From CANKHA01 sp040877285 (lineage in GTDB: Bacteria > Pseudomonadota > Alphaproteobacteria > Rhizobiales > Xanthobacteraceae): a DNA stretch of 6,822 bases. A program made the translations under genes and the position numbers. The notes under the pieces are model-generated. The model did not search any database. It was not told the DNA's origin and saw only the letters and a program-made list of their open reading frames with translations. Positions 1 to 6,426 of this stretch are shown piece by piece (position 1 is the stretch's first letter; every line of letters begins with the position of its first letter). The stretch is from contig JBBDNZ010000039.1 in assembly GCA_040877285.1 (NCBI GenBank), forward strand, positions 1 to 6,822, in the 5' to 3' direction.

Positions 1-2018
1 GCATAGCCGCGCGTCCCGCAGCTCTCCAGCAGGGAGGAATGGAACCAGCCGCGGTGCTGGTCGGAGCCTTCGAGATACATCACCGAATCCGGCCCGCCGT
101 CGTGCTTGCGCTTGATGCCGGCGAGCGAAGGGAAATGCTCGGGGTCTTCCAGCACGAAGGCGTGCGTGGAGCCGGAGTCGAACCAGACATCGAGAATGTC
201 GTCGACCTTCTTCCAGTCCTCGTTGGCGCGCGAGCCGAGAAAGCGTTCGCGCGCGCCCGCCTGATACCAGGCGTCGGCGCCTTCCTTCTCGAAGGCGTCG
301 GCGATGCGCTTGTTGATCGTTTCGTCCTGCAGGATTTCCGCCGAGCCGTCGCCTTTCTCGCGCACGAACACCGCGATCGGCACGCCCCAGGCGCGCTGGC
401 GCGAGACCACCCAGTCGGGCCGGCTTTCGATCATGCCGTTGATGCGGTTCTCGCCCTGCGGCGGCACCCAGCGGGTGGTCTTGATTTCCTTCAGCGCGAG
501 CCCGCGTAAGGTGCCGTCGAGGCCCTTGATCGGCTTGTCCATCGCGATGAACCACTGCGGCGTGTTGCGGAAGATCACCGGCTTTTTCGAGCGCCAGGAA
601 TGCGGATATTGGTGCTTGAGCTTTCCACGCGCGATCAACATACCGGTTTCCACCAGCGCCTTGATCACGGCCTCGTTGGCGTCGCCCTTCTCGCCCTTGT
701 CGGTGATGACGCGCTTGCCGGTGAAGCCGGGCGCCTGCGCGGTGAAGGCGCCGTTCTCATCGACGGTGTAGGGAATCGCTGTGTTGATGCCGCGCGCTTC
801 CAGCGCCCGCGCGTTCGCGGTCCAGATATCGAAGTCTTCGCGGCCGTGGCCGGGTGCGGTGTGCACGAAGCCGGTGCCGGTGTCCTCGGTGACGTGTTCG
901 CCGGCCAGCAGTGGCACGACAAAATCGTAGCCGCCGCCAACTCCTTTCAGCGGATGTTGGCAGACAAGTCGCTCCAAAATTCCCCACGAAATTTCCTCAA
1001 CTTTACGCCAACCACCTTCTGGGATTTTTGCAGCCTTAAAAACTTCCGGCGCTAGAGCGTCAGCTACAATTAGTTTGTCACCAGATTTCAGCCACCGCCG
1101 AATTTCAGAGTCGTCTTCGGCAGTTACTTCGTATAGGCCGTAGTCGATATCCGCCGAAAATGAGATCGCTCGGTTTCCCGGAATTGTCCAAGGCGTCGTC
1201 GTCCAAATTACAATCGAGACGCCAATCAAGTGATCAAATTTTGGCGTCTTAATTCCTGCAACGATATTGCTTCCATCTTGTCGGAAATCACCCGCTACAT
1301 TCCAATTTTTTGCATATTCTTCGTCAATATCGACCTTAACGACCGGAAACTTCACCCACACCTGATCGCTGACGTAATCCTCGTACTCCACCTCGGCTTC
1401 CGCCAGCGCCGTCTTCTCCACCACGCTCCACATCACCGGCTTGCTGCCGCGATACAAGAGTCCGTTCTTGGCGAACTTCATCAGCTCGCGCGCGATCTGC
1501 GCTTCCGCCGCGAAATCCATCGTGGTGTAAGGATGCTGCCAGTCGCCCTCGACGCCAAGCCGCTTGAATTCCTCGCGCTGCACGGCGAGCCAATGCTCGG
1601 CATAGGCGCGGCATTCCTGCCGGAAGGCGATCATCGCCGCCGGGTCCGACAGGTCCGGCTTCTTCTTGTTCTTGGAGCGGTAGTTTTCCTCCTCGATCTT
1701 CCATTCGATCGGCAACCCGTGGCAGTCCCAGCCCGGCACGTAGTTGGAATCGAAGCCGAGCATCTGCTGGCTGCGCGTCACCACGTCCTTGAGAATCTTG
1801 TTGAGGGCGTGGCCGATATGGATGTTGCCGTTGGCGTAAGGCGGGCCGTCGTGCAGGATGAATTTGGCGCGGCCCTTGGCCGCCGCGCGCAGGCGGCGGT
1901 AGAGATCGAGCTTCTCCCAGCGCGCGAGAATCTCCGGCTCCTTCTGCGGCAACCCGGCGCGCATGGGGAAGTCGGTTTTCGGCAGAAACAGGGTTTCGCT
2001 GTAATCCCGGGCCGTCAT
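1..2018 (-). CDS. ileS: Isoleucyl-tRNA synthetase, N-terminal two thirds (partial at left edge)
   Basis: Cytoplasmic class I synthetase that activates isoleucine with ATP, charges tRNA-Ile and hydrolyses mischarged Val-tRNA. I translated the minus strand from the ATG at 2018 to base 1: 672 codons without a stop or frameshift. Visible in order: MTARDYSETLFLPKTDFPMR N-terminus, HDGPPYAN then the HIGH ATP-binding motif at residues 67-70, PGWDCHGLPIE, the CP1 editing domain with TTTPWTIPGN from residue 273 and GTGFVHTAPGHGRED, then WVVSRQRAWGVPIA, DVWFDSGSTHAF and GSDQHRGWF near the edge. H386 and D395 match the editing-site His and Asp known from E. coli IleRS (H333, D342). The KMSKS loop and anticodon-binding part lie outside the window. 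The start is supported by AGGAA six bases upstream. Codons for about residues 213-353 are much more A/T-rich than the rest (see findings). Identity is close to certain; family length is about 940-1000 residues. Confidence 0.97.
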   Translation of the reverse strand, partial: MTARDYSETLFLPKTDFPMRAGLPQKEPEILARWEKLDLYRRLRAAAKGRAKFILHDGPPYANGNIHIGHALNKILKDVVTRSQQMLGFDSNYVPGWDCHGLPIEWKIEEENYRSKNKKKPDLSDPAAMIAFRQECRAYAEHWLAVQREEFKRLGVEGDWQHPYTTMDFAAEAQIARELMKFAKNGLLYRGSKPVMWSVVEKTALAEAEVEYEDYVSDQVWVKFPVVKVDIDEEYAKNWNVAGDFRQDGSNIVAGIKTPKFDHLIGVSIVIWTTTPWTIPGNRAISFSADIDYGLYEVTAEDDSEIRRWLKSGDKLIVADALAPEVFKAAKIPEGGWRKVEEISWGILERLVCQHPLKGVGGGYDFVVPLLAGEHVTEDTGTGFVHTAPGHGREDFDIWTANARALEARGINTAIPYTVDENGAFTAQAPGFTGKRVITDKGEKGDANEAVIKALVETGMLIARGKLKHQYPHSWRSKKPVIFRNTPQWFIAMDKPIKGLDGTLRGLALKEIKTTRWVPPQGENRINGMIESRPDWVVSRQRAWGVPIAVFVREKGDGSAEILQDETINKRIADAFEKEGADAWYQAGARERFLGSRANEDWKKVDDILDVWFDSGSTHAFVLEDPEHFPSLAGIKRKHDGGPDSVMYLEGSDQHRGWFHSSLLESCGTRGY

Positions 2019-2024
2019 AAGGGG

Positions 2025-2029
2025 TTCCT
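2025..2029 (-). promoter_or_regulatory. Ribosome binding site of ileS
   Basis: On the minus strand AGGAA lies six bases upstream of the ATG at 2018. It is a good Shine-Dalgarno match at normal spacing and decides the ileS start; no better in-frame start with a ribosome site is seen further upstream. Confidence 0.65.
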
Positions 2030-2080
2030 AGCAGGCAGGCGGAAGGCCGAAAAGGCTTTACCCTGCTGTAACATGACAAA

Positions 2081-2098
2081 CATTTAATGCTATAAATG
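2081..2098. repeat. Inverted repeat CATTTA-N6-TAAATG, possible operator
   Basis: A perfect 6-bp inverted repeat (2081-2086 and 2093-2098) with a 6-bp spacer lies in the A/T-rich centre of the divergent intergenic region, overlapping the promoter-like boxes. Dyads of this size are typical of sites for dimeric repressors such as the TetR or MarR types that often control RND pumps. No regulator gene is in the window, and short A/T-rich dyads arise by chance, so an operator role is only an inference. Confidence 0.3.
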
Positions 2099-2126
2099 CA
2101 TCGCCGGGGGCGAGTATTATTATAGC
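2089..2126. repeat. Inverted repeat GCTATAA...TTATAGC, possible operator or stem
   Basis: A perfect 7-bp inverted repeat pairs 2089-2095 with 2120-2126 across a 24-bp spacer. Its left arm overlaps the spacer and right arm of the CATTTA/TAAATG dyad, and its right arm abuts the TATTAT box upstream of the adaptor gene. The arms are about three helical turns apart centre to centre, which would suit two regulator contacts on one DNA face, but chance cannot be excluded. Confidence 0.25.
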
Positions 2127-2159
2127 TGAACCTTTTTGCTCACGATTGAGAATGCTCCG

Positions 2160-3314
2160 ATGAAGATGCCTCTGGCCGCCGCCGATATGAAAAGGCTCAT
2201 CGCCGACATGACCGGGCTCGTGCGCACCGCCCGCACGAAAAGACTGGCGAGCATCTCCGGTCTCGTGGCGCTTGGGCTCTTTATCGGAATCTTCGCGCTA
2301 TGGCGCGCGGGTGACGATGCGCAGGCCGTGCGCGCCCAGGATGCGGCAAGACGGGCGGGCCGGGTCATTTCTGTCGAGACCTTCACGGCGCGTCTTGTAA
2401 GCAGCACGGCAGACATTCGCGCCATCGGCAGCCTGCAATCGGAAGAATCGGTGAAAGTCGCGGCGGAAGTAGCCGGCCGCGTCGCCGAAATTCTCTTCAA
2501 GGAAGGCCAGCCGGTAAAGCAAGGCGACGTCCTGGTGAAGCTCGATGACTCGCTGTCCCTGGCGGAATTCTCCGACGCCGAGGCGCGGCTCACCCTGGCG
2601 CAAAACAATCTGGAGCGCGCCAACCAGCTTGCCCGCACCGGCAGCGTTACCGAGCGCGCCCGCGATGAGGCGGTCGCCGGTTCCGAAATCGCGCGCGCCG
2701 CCGTCGAATTGGCGCGCGTGCGACTCGCCAAGCACACGGTGCGCGCCCCTTTCTCGGGCGTAGCCGGCTTGCGCGGTATTTCCGTCGGTGCCTTCGTAAG
2801 CGTCGGAACCGAGGTCGTCAGCCTGGAAAAAATCGACAGTTTGAAAGTCGACTTCAGCGTGCCGGAGGTATTCCTTTCAAAAGTACAGCCGGGCCAAAGT
2901 ATCGAGGTGACCGTGGATGCGGTTGGCGTGGGCAGCTTCTCCGGCATCATCTACGCCATCGATCCGATGGTCGATATCAATGGCCGGGCGCTTCGGGTGC
3001 GCGCACGGCTGCCCAATCTCGACGGCGTGCTTCGTCCCGGCCTTTTTGCACGCATCCTGGTCAAGGGGGACGAGAAGCGGGTGGTCATGATCCCCGAAAG
3101 CGCGGTGGTGCCTCGCGGCGGCGAATTGTTCGTATTCCGCATTGAGGACGGCCGGGCGGTCGAGGCCAAGGTCGAGCTTGGATTGAGAAAGGCCGGCGAG
3201 GTGGAAATCCGCGGTGGAATCCCAGTCGGCGCGGTGGTCGTCACCGCAGGTCATCACCGCTTGCGGAATGGATCGTCGGTCAGTGTCGTTGCCTCCGGCC
3301 GACCCGCCAGCTAA
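2160..3314 (+). CDS. Periplasmic adaptor (membrane fusion protein) of an RND efflux pump
   Basis: Adaptor of the HlyD/AcrA-like RND MFP family, bridging the inner-membrane pump and an outer-membrane channel. From the ATG at 2160 it is 384 residues. A basic N-terminus (RTARTKR) is followed by one hydrophobic segment at about 30-48. Then come the first half of the lipoyl domain at about 96-130 (VAGRVAEILFKEGQPVKQGD), an alpha-helical hairpin at about 131-188 rich in Ala, Arg and Glu, the second lipoyl half with RAPFSGVAG at 195-203, a beta-barrel from about 228 (LKVDFSVPE), and a membrane-proximal domain starting near VVMIPESAVVPRGG. There is no lipobox and no cysteine in the protein, so it is likely held by an uncleaved helix rather than as a lipoprotein. 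Start choice: GAG at 2148-2150 lies nine bases before ATG 2160; an in-frame TTG at 2136 and ATGs at 2166 and 2187 are alternatives. It forms an operon with the pump gene. The substrate cannot be read from the sequence. Confidence 0.93.
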   Translation: MKMPLAAADMKRLIADMTGLVRTARTKRLASISGLVALGLFIGIFALWRAGDDAQAVRAQDAARRAGRVISVETFTARLVSSTADIRAIGSLQSEESVKVAAEVAGRVAEILFKEGQPVKQGDVLVKLDDSLSLAEFSDAEARLTLAQNNLERANQLARTGSVTERARDEAVAGSEIARAAVELARVRLAKHTVRAPFSGVAGLRGISVGAFVSVGTEVVSLEKIDSLKVDFSVPEVFLSKVQPGQSIEVTVDAVGVGSFSGIIYAIDPMVDINGRALRVRARLPNLDGVLRPGLFARILVKGDEKRVVMIPESAVVPRGGELFVFRIEDGRAVEAKVELGLRKAGEVEIRGGIPVGAVVVTAGHHRLRNGSSVSVVASGRPAS

Positions 3315-3324
3315 TGGATCGCCG

Positions 3325-6300
3325 ATGAATATTTTCGAATTCTTTATCCGCCGGCCGGTCTTCTCCAGCGTGCTGAGCATGATCCTGATCCTGATCGGGA
3401 TCGTTTCCTTTTCCCGGCTGACGGTGCGGGAATATCCCAGCATCGACGAGCCGACCGTTTCGGTTTCGACCAACTACCCCGGCGCATCCGCAGCCATCGT
3501 AGAAGCCCAAGTCACGCAGATTCTGGAAAACTCGATCGCCGGCATCGAGGGAATCGACATCCTCGAATCCACCAGCCGCTCCGAGGGCAGCCGCATCACC
3601 GTGCGGTTCCGCCTCAATGTCGATCCCGAGGTGGCGGCCAACGATGTGCGCGACAGGGTCAGCCGCGTGCGGCGACGCTTGCCCGATGAGATCCAGGAAC
3701 CGAGCATCGCAAAGGTCGAAGCCGACGCGCAGGCGATGATGTACCTGGTCTTCCGCAGCGAGCGCATGTCGTCGCTGGAGATTACCGACTATGTCGATCG
3801 TTACGTGGCCGACCGGCTGAAAAATCTGGGCGGGATCTCGGAAGTGAGGATTTTTGGCGAGCGGCGTTACGCCATGCGCATCTGGGTCGATCGCGAGCGC
3901 CTGGCTGCTTATAGCCTCACCGTCCAGGACGTCGAGAGCGCATTGCGCAGCCAGAACGTCGAGCTTCCTTCCGGCCGCATCGAAAGCGTCGAGCGGGAAT
4001 TCACCGTGCTCTCGCGCACCGGCCTTAGTACGCCCGAGCAGTTCGGCGAAATTATCGTCAAGCTTGCCAACCGCCATCAGGTGAAATTGCGCGACGTGGC
4101 GCGTGTGGAGCTCGGAGCGGAGGACGAACGGCGCAGCAATACCTATAACGGCGGGCCTGCCATCGTGCTGGGCGTGATCAGGCAGGCGACGGCCAATCCG
4201 CTCGACGTATCTTCGGCGGTGCGGGCTTTGCTGCCGGAACTTAACCGGTCGCTGCCGGAGGGTTTAAGCGCGGAGATCGGCAACGACGAGGCCGTTTTCA
4301 TCGACCGCTCGATCCGCGCCGTGTTTCTTACCATCGCCGAGGCGATTTTGCTGGTGGTGCTTGTCATCTTCTTTTTCCTGCGTTCGGTGCGGGCGTCGCT
4401 CATTCCCATCGTCACGATTCCGATCTCGCTCACCGCCACGTTCGGGCTGATCTATGCGCTTGGCTTCAGCATCAACACTCTGACGCTGCTGGCCATGGTG
4501 TTGGCCATCGGCATCGTGGTCGACGATGCCATCGTGGTTCTGGAGAACATCTATCGGCATATTGAAAAGGGAATGACTCCCGTCATCGCCTCCATTCACG
4601 GCATCAAGCAGATCGGCTTCGCCGTCATCGCGATGACGCTGACGCTGTCGGCAGTCTATGCGCCGGTTGCTTTCGCCAGCGGCCGCACCGGACGGCTGTT
4701 CCTGGAGTTTGCTCTGACGCTCGCCGGCGCGGTGCTGGTTTCCGGATTTGTGGCGCTGACCCTCACGCCGATGATGTGCTCGAAGCTGCTACGGCACAAT
4801 CCCAAGCCAGGCCGGCTGTTCTCCGCGCTGGAGCGTGGATTTTCCGCCTTCGACGCCGGTTACCGGCGCTGGCTCATTGCGTCGCTGCAAATGCGGCCTG
4901 CGGTGGTCGGCGCCGCTGTGACGGTCGCCGCGCTCGGCGGTTTGTTGTTCTATGTCTTGCCCTCGGAATTGGCGCCGACGGAAGATCGCGGCGTCATCGC
5001 TGTGCGCGGCTCCGGACCGGAGGGCGCGACCCTGGCCTACACCAGCCGGTACGCACAGCAGATCACCGACCTGCTCGGCGAGGTTCCCGAAGTAGAGTCG
5101 CGGTTGATGATTATCGGCGGCTCGGGTGAAGTATCGAATTTTCGCATCTTCGGGCGGCTTAAGGATTGGTCCGAACGCAGCCGCAAGCAGCAAGCCCTGA
5201 CGGCGGAGCTCAGGCCGAAGCTGCGCCGCGTTCCCGGCGTGAACGCCAATGCCAACAATCCGCCGTCTCTCGGCGTACGCGGCAGCTCGCGCCCGGTGGA
5301 AGTCGTGATCCAAAGCTCCGGCACCTACGAAGAGTTGCAGCAATATGTCGACAAGGTGCTGGAACGGATCGAGGACAGTCCGGTGCTTCAGAGCATCGAT
5401 ACCGACCTCAGTCTCAACAAGCCTGAAATCAAGGTCGAGATGAACCGCCAGAAAGTCGCCGATCTCGGTCTCGACGTGTCCGTCGTCGGGCGCACGTTGG
5501 AGACGCTGCTCGGCGGCCGCCAGGTCACGCGTTTCGAGATGGCCGGGCGGCAGTATGACGTCTACGTGCAGCTTGCCGCCGAGGAGCGCGACTCGCCCTC
5601 GACGCTCTCGACGATTTTCCTGCGCGGACCGAAGGGCGACATGATCCAGCTTTCCAACGTCGTCCAGGTAAGCGAGACGGTGGCGCCAAGGGATCTCAGG
5701 CGTTTTAATCAAATGCGCGCCGTGACGATCTCGGCCAACCCCGGGCCGGGCTACACGCTCGGCGAGGGACTCGCCGTGCTCGAGCAGGCGGCCCGCGAGG
5801 TTCTGCCTAATACCGTGCGGCTCGACGTCAGCGGCCAAAGCCGTGAATTTCGCGCAGCGGGCCAGAGTCTCCTGTTCATTTTTGTGCTCGCGCTGGGCTT
5901 TATCTATCTCGTTCTCTCGGCGCAGTTCGAGAGCTTCCGCGATCCGCTGATCATCATGGTGACGGTGCCGCTGTCGATGCTGGGAGCGCTGGCGGCTCTG
6001 TACTTCTCGGGCGGAACACTCAATGTGTTTTCCCAGATCGGCCTGGTGACGCTGGTGGGCCTGATCACGCGACACGGCATTCTCATCGTCGAGTTCGCCA
6101 ATCAGCTGCAAGAAAGCGGGAAAGAGCGGCTTGACGCGGTGGTCGAGGCGGCGAGCCTGCGCCTGCGGCCGATCCTGATGACCACCGGCGCCACGGTGCT
6201 TGGCGCGCTGCCGCTCGCCCTCGCCTTCGGAGCAGGCGCCGAAAGCCGGCATCAGATCGGCTGGGTGGTCGTCGGAGGGATGACCTTTGGGACCTTGCTG

Positions 6301-6396
6301 ACGCTGTTCGTGATCCCGACCGTCTACAGCTACCTCGGCCAGCTCCACCGGCGCCTGGACGAGGGGCCGCAAGCCGCGCACGTCCCGGCAGAATAG
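3325..6396 (+). CDS. RND multidrug efflux transporter (HAE1/AcrB-like inner-membrane pump)
   Basis: Proton-driven drug/H+ antiporter of the AcrB/Mex type, 1023 residues (AcrB is 1049). It begins MNIFEFFIRRPVFSSVLSMI, the family's usual opening, with TM1 at about 12-30. The first periplasmic porter/docking loop spans about 32-330, TM2-TM6 about 333-485, TM7 about 526-545, the second periplasmic loop about 546-845 and TM8-TM12 about 849-1000. The TM4 proton-relay pair is D400-D401 in GIVVDDAIVVLEN; R946 in LRLRPILMTT and T953 match AcrB R971 and T978. The position of AcrB K940 is Arg here (R916 in LITRHGILIVEF). The start is the ATG at 3325, 10 bp after the adaptor stop; the frame stays open upstream to 3214, but that stretch overlaps the adaptor gene and lies before the conserved N-terminus. 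GGA at 3316-3318 is a weak ribosome site, so translation is probably coupled. No TolC-like gene follows. Substrates are unknown; the sequence is of the multidrug type, not the heavy-metal type. Confidence 0.95.
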   Translation: MNIFEFFIRRPVFSSVLSMILILIGIVSFSRLTVREYPSIDEPTVSVSTNYPGASAAIVEAQVTQILENSIAGIEGIDILESTSRSEGSRITVRFRLNVDPEVAANDVRDRVSRVRRRLPDEIQEPSIAKVEADAQAMMYLVFRSERMSSLEITDYVDRYVADRLKNLGGISEVRIFGERRYAMRIWVDRERLAAYSLTVQDVESALRSQNVELPSGRIESVEREFTVLSRTGLSTPEQFGEIIVKLANRHQVKLRDVARVELGAEDERRSNTYNGGPAIVLGVIRQATANPLDVSSAVRALLPELNRSLPEGLSAEIGNDEAVFIDRSIRAVFLTIAEAILLVVLVIFFFLRSVRASLIPIVTIPISLTATFGLIYALGFSINTLTLLAMVLAIGIVVDDAIVVLENIYRHIEKGMTPVIASIHGIKQIGFAVIAMTLTLSAVYAPVAFASGRTGRLFLEFALTLAGAVLVSGFVALTLTPMMCSKLLRHNPKPGRLFSALERGFSAFDAGYRRWLIASLQMRPAVVGAAVTVAALGGLLFYVLPSELAPTEDRGVIAVRGSGPEGATLAYTSRYAQQITDLLGEVPEVESRLMIIGGSGEVSNFRIFGRLKDWSERSRKQQALTAELRPKLRRVPGVNANANNPPSLGVRGSSRPVEVVIQSSGTYEELQQYVDKVLERIEDSPVLQSIDTDLSLNKPEIKVEMNRQKVADLGLDVSVVGRTLETLLGGRQVTRFEMAGRQYDVYVQLAAEERDSPSTLSTIFLRGPKGDMIQLSNVVQVSETVAPRDLRRFNQMRAVTISANPGPGYTLGEGLAVLEQAAREVLPNTVRLDVSGQSREFRAAGQSLLFIFVLALGFIYLVLSAQFESFRDPLIIMVTVPLSMLGALAALYFSGGTLNVFSQIGLVTLVGLITRHGILIVEFANQLQESGKERLDAVVEAASLRLRPILMTTGATVLGALPLALAFGAGAESRHQIGWVVVGGMTFGTLLTLFVIPTVYSYLGQLHRRLDEGPQAAHVPAE

Positions 6397-6426
6397 CGGA
6401 CCGGCAAGCGGGCAGCGTTTAGTACC
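6397..6426. other. Short convergent intergenic gap, no clear terminator
   Basis: Only 30 bp separate the stop of the RND pump (plus) from the stop of ribF (minus). I see G/C-rich sequence but no stable stem followed by a T-run on either strand, so an intrinsic bidirectional terminator is not supported. Transcripts may overlap here or end by Rho. Confidence 0.4.

Larger units (their letters stand above)
2019..2159. promoter_or_regulatory. Divergent intergenic region: promoters of ileS and the efflux operon
   Basis: This 141-bp gap separates the start of ileS (minus) from the start of the adaptor gene (plus), so it should hold at least the efflux promoter and possibly an ileS promoter. Bases 2071-2126 are clearly more A/T-rich than the genes on either side. 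Candidate -10-like boxes on the plus strand are TATAAA (2091-2096) and TATTAT (2115-2120), and ATGACA (2073-2078) resembles part of a -35 box. On the minus strand TTGTCA (2079-2074) is a -35-like element. None of these gives a convincing pair at 16-18 bp spacing, so the box assignments are guesses; the presence of a promoter follows mainly from the divergent layout. Confidence 0.5.

Noticed and set aside
961..1380. Possible inserted element (intron, intein or transposon) in ileS, suggested by the A/T-rich stretch
   Set aside because: The frame stays open, the conserved editing-domain motif is inside the stretch, and no inverted terminal repeats, intein splice residues or transposase are present.
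2019..2070. T-box or other riboswitch leader upstream of ileS
   Set aside because: The distance from the A/T-rich region to the ileS start is too short, no T-box consensus or antiterminator/terminator pair is seen, and T-boxes are not expected for ileS in alphaproteobacteria.
1230..2087. A 285-codon plus-strand frame and a 247-codon minus-strand frame (1336-2079) over the ileS 5' part
   Set aside because: Both are shadow frames. The true ileS frame is read without interruption on the minus strand in a different phase and carries all class I synthetase motifs.
2102..2112. CGCC-GGG-GGCG mini dyad
   Set aside because: Four-base arms in G/C-rich sequence are expected by chance; no T-run follows that would make it a terminator.
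2120..2950. A 276-codon minus-strand frame opposite the adaptor gene
   Set aside because: Ser/Thr/Arg/Ala-rich composition typical of an antisense shadow; no domain, and the sense strand encodes a well-defined adaptor.
3214..3324. N-terminal extension of the RND pump to an ATG at 3214
   Set aside because: It would overlap the adaptor gene by about 100 bp, and the 37 extra residues precede the standard MNIFEFFIRRPVF start and do not resemble a signal or membrane segment.
4789..6381. A 530-codon open frame antisense to the RND pump gene
   Set aside because: Its sequence is low-complexity, rich in Arg, His, Gln and Asp, with no recognisable domain. It mirrors a high-GC3 gene whose own product is clearly an RND pump.
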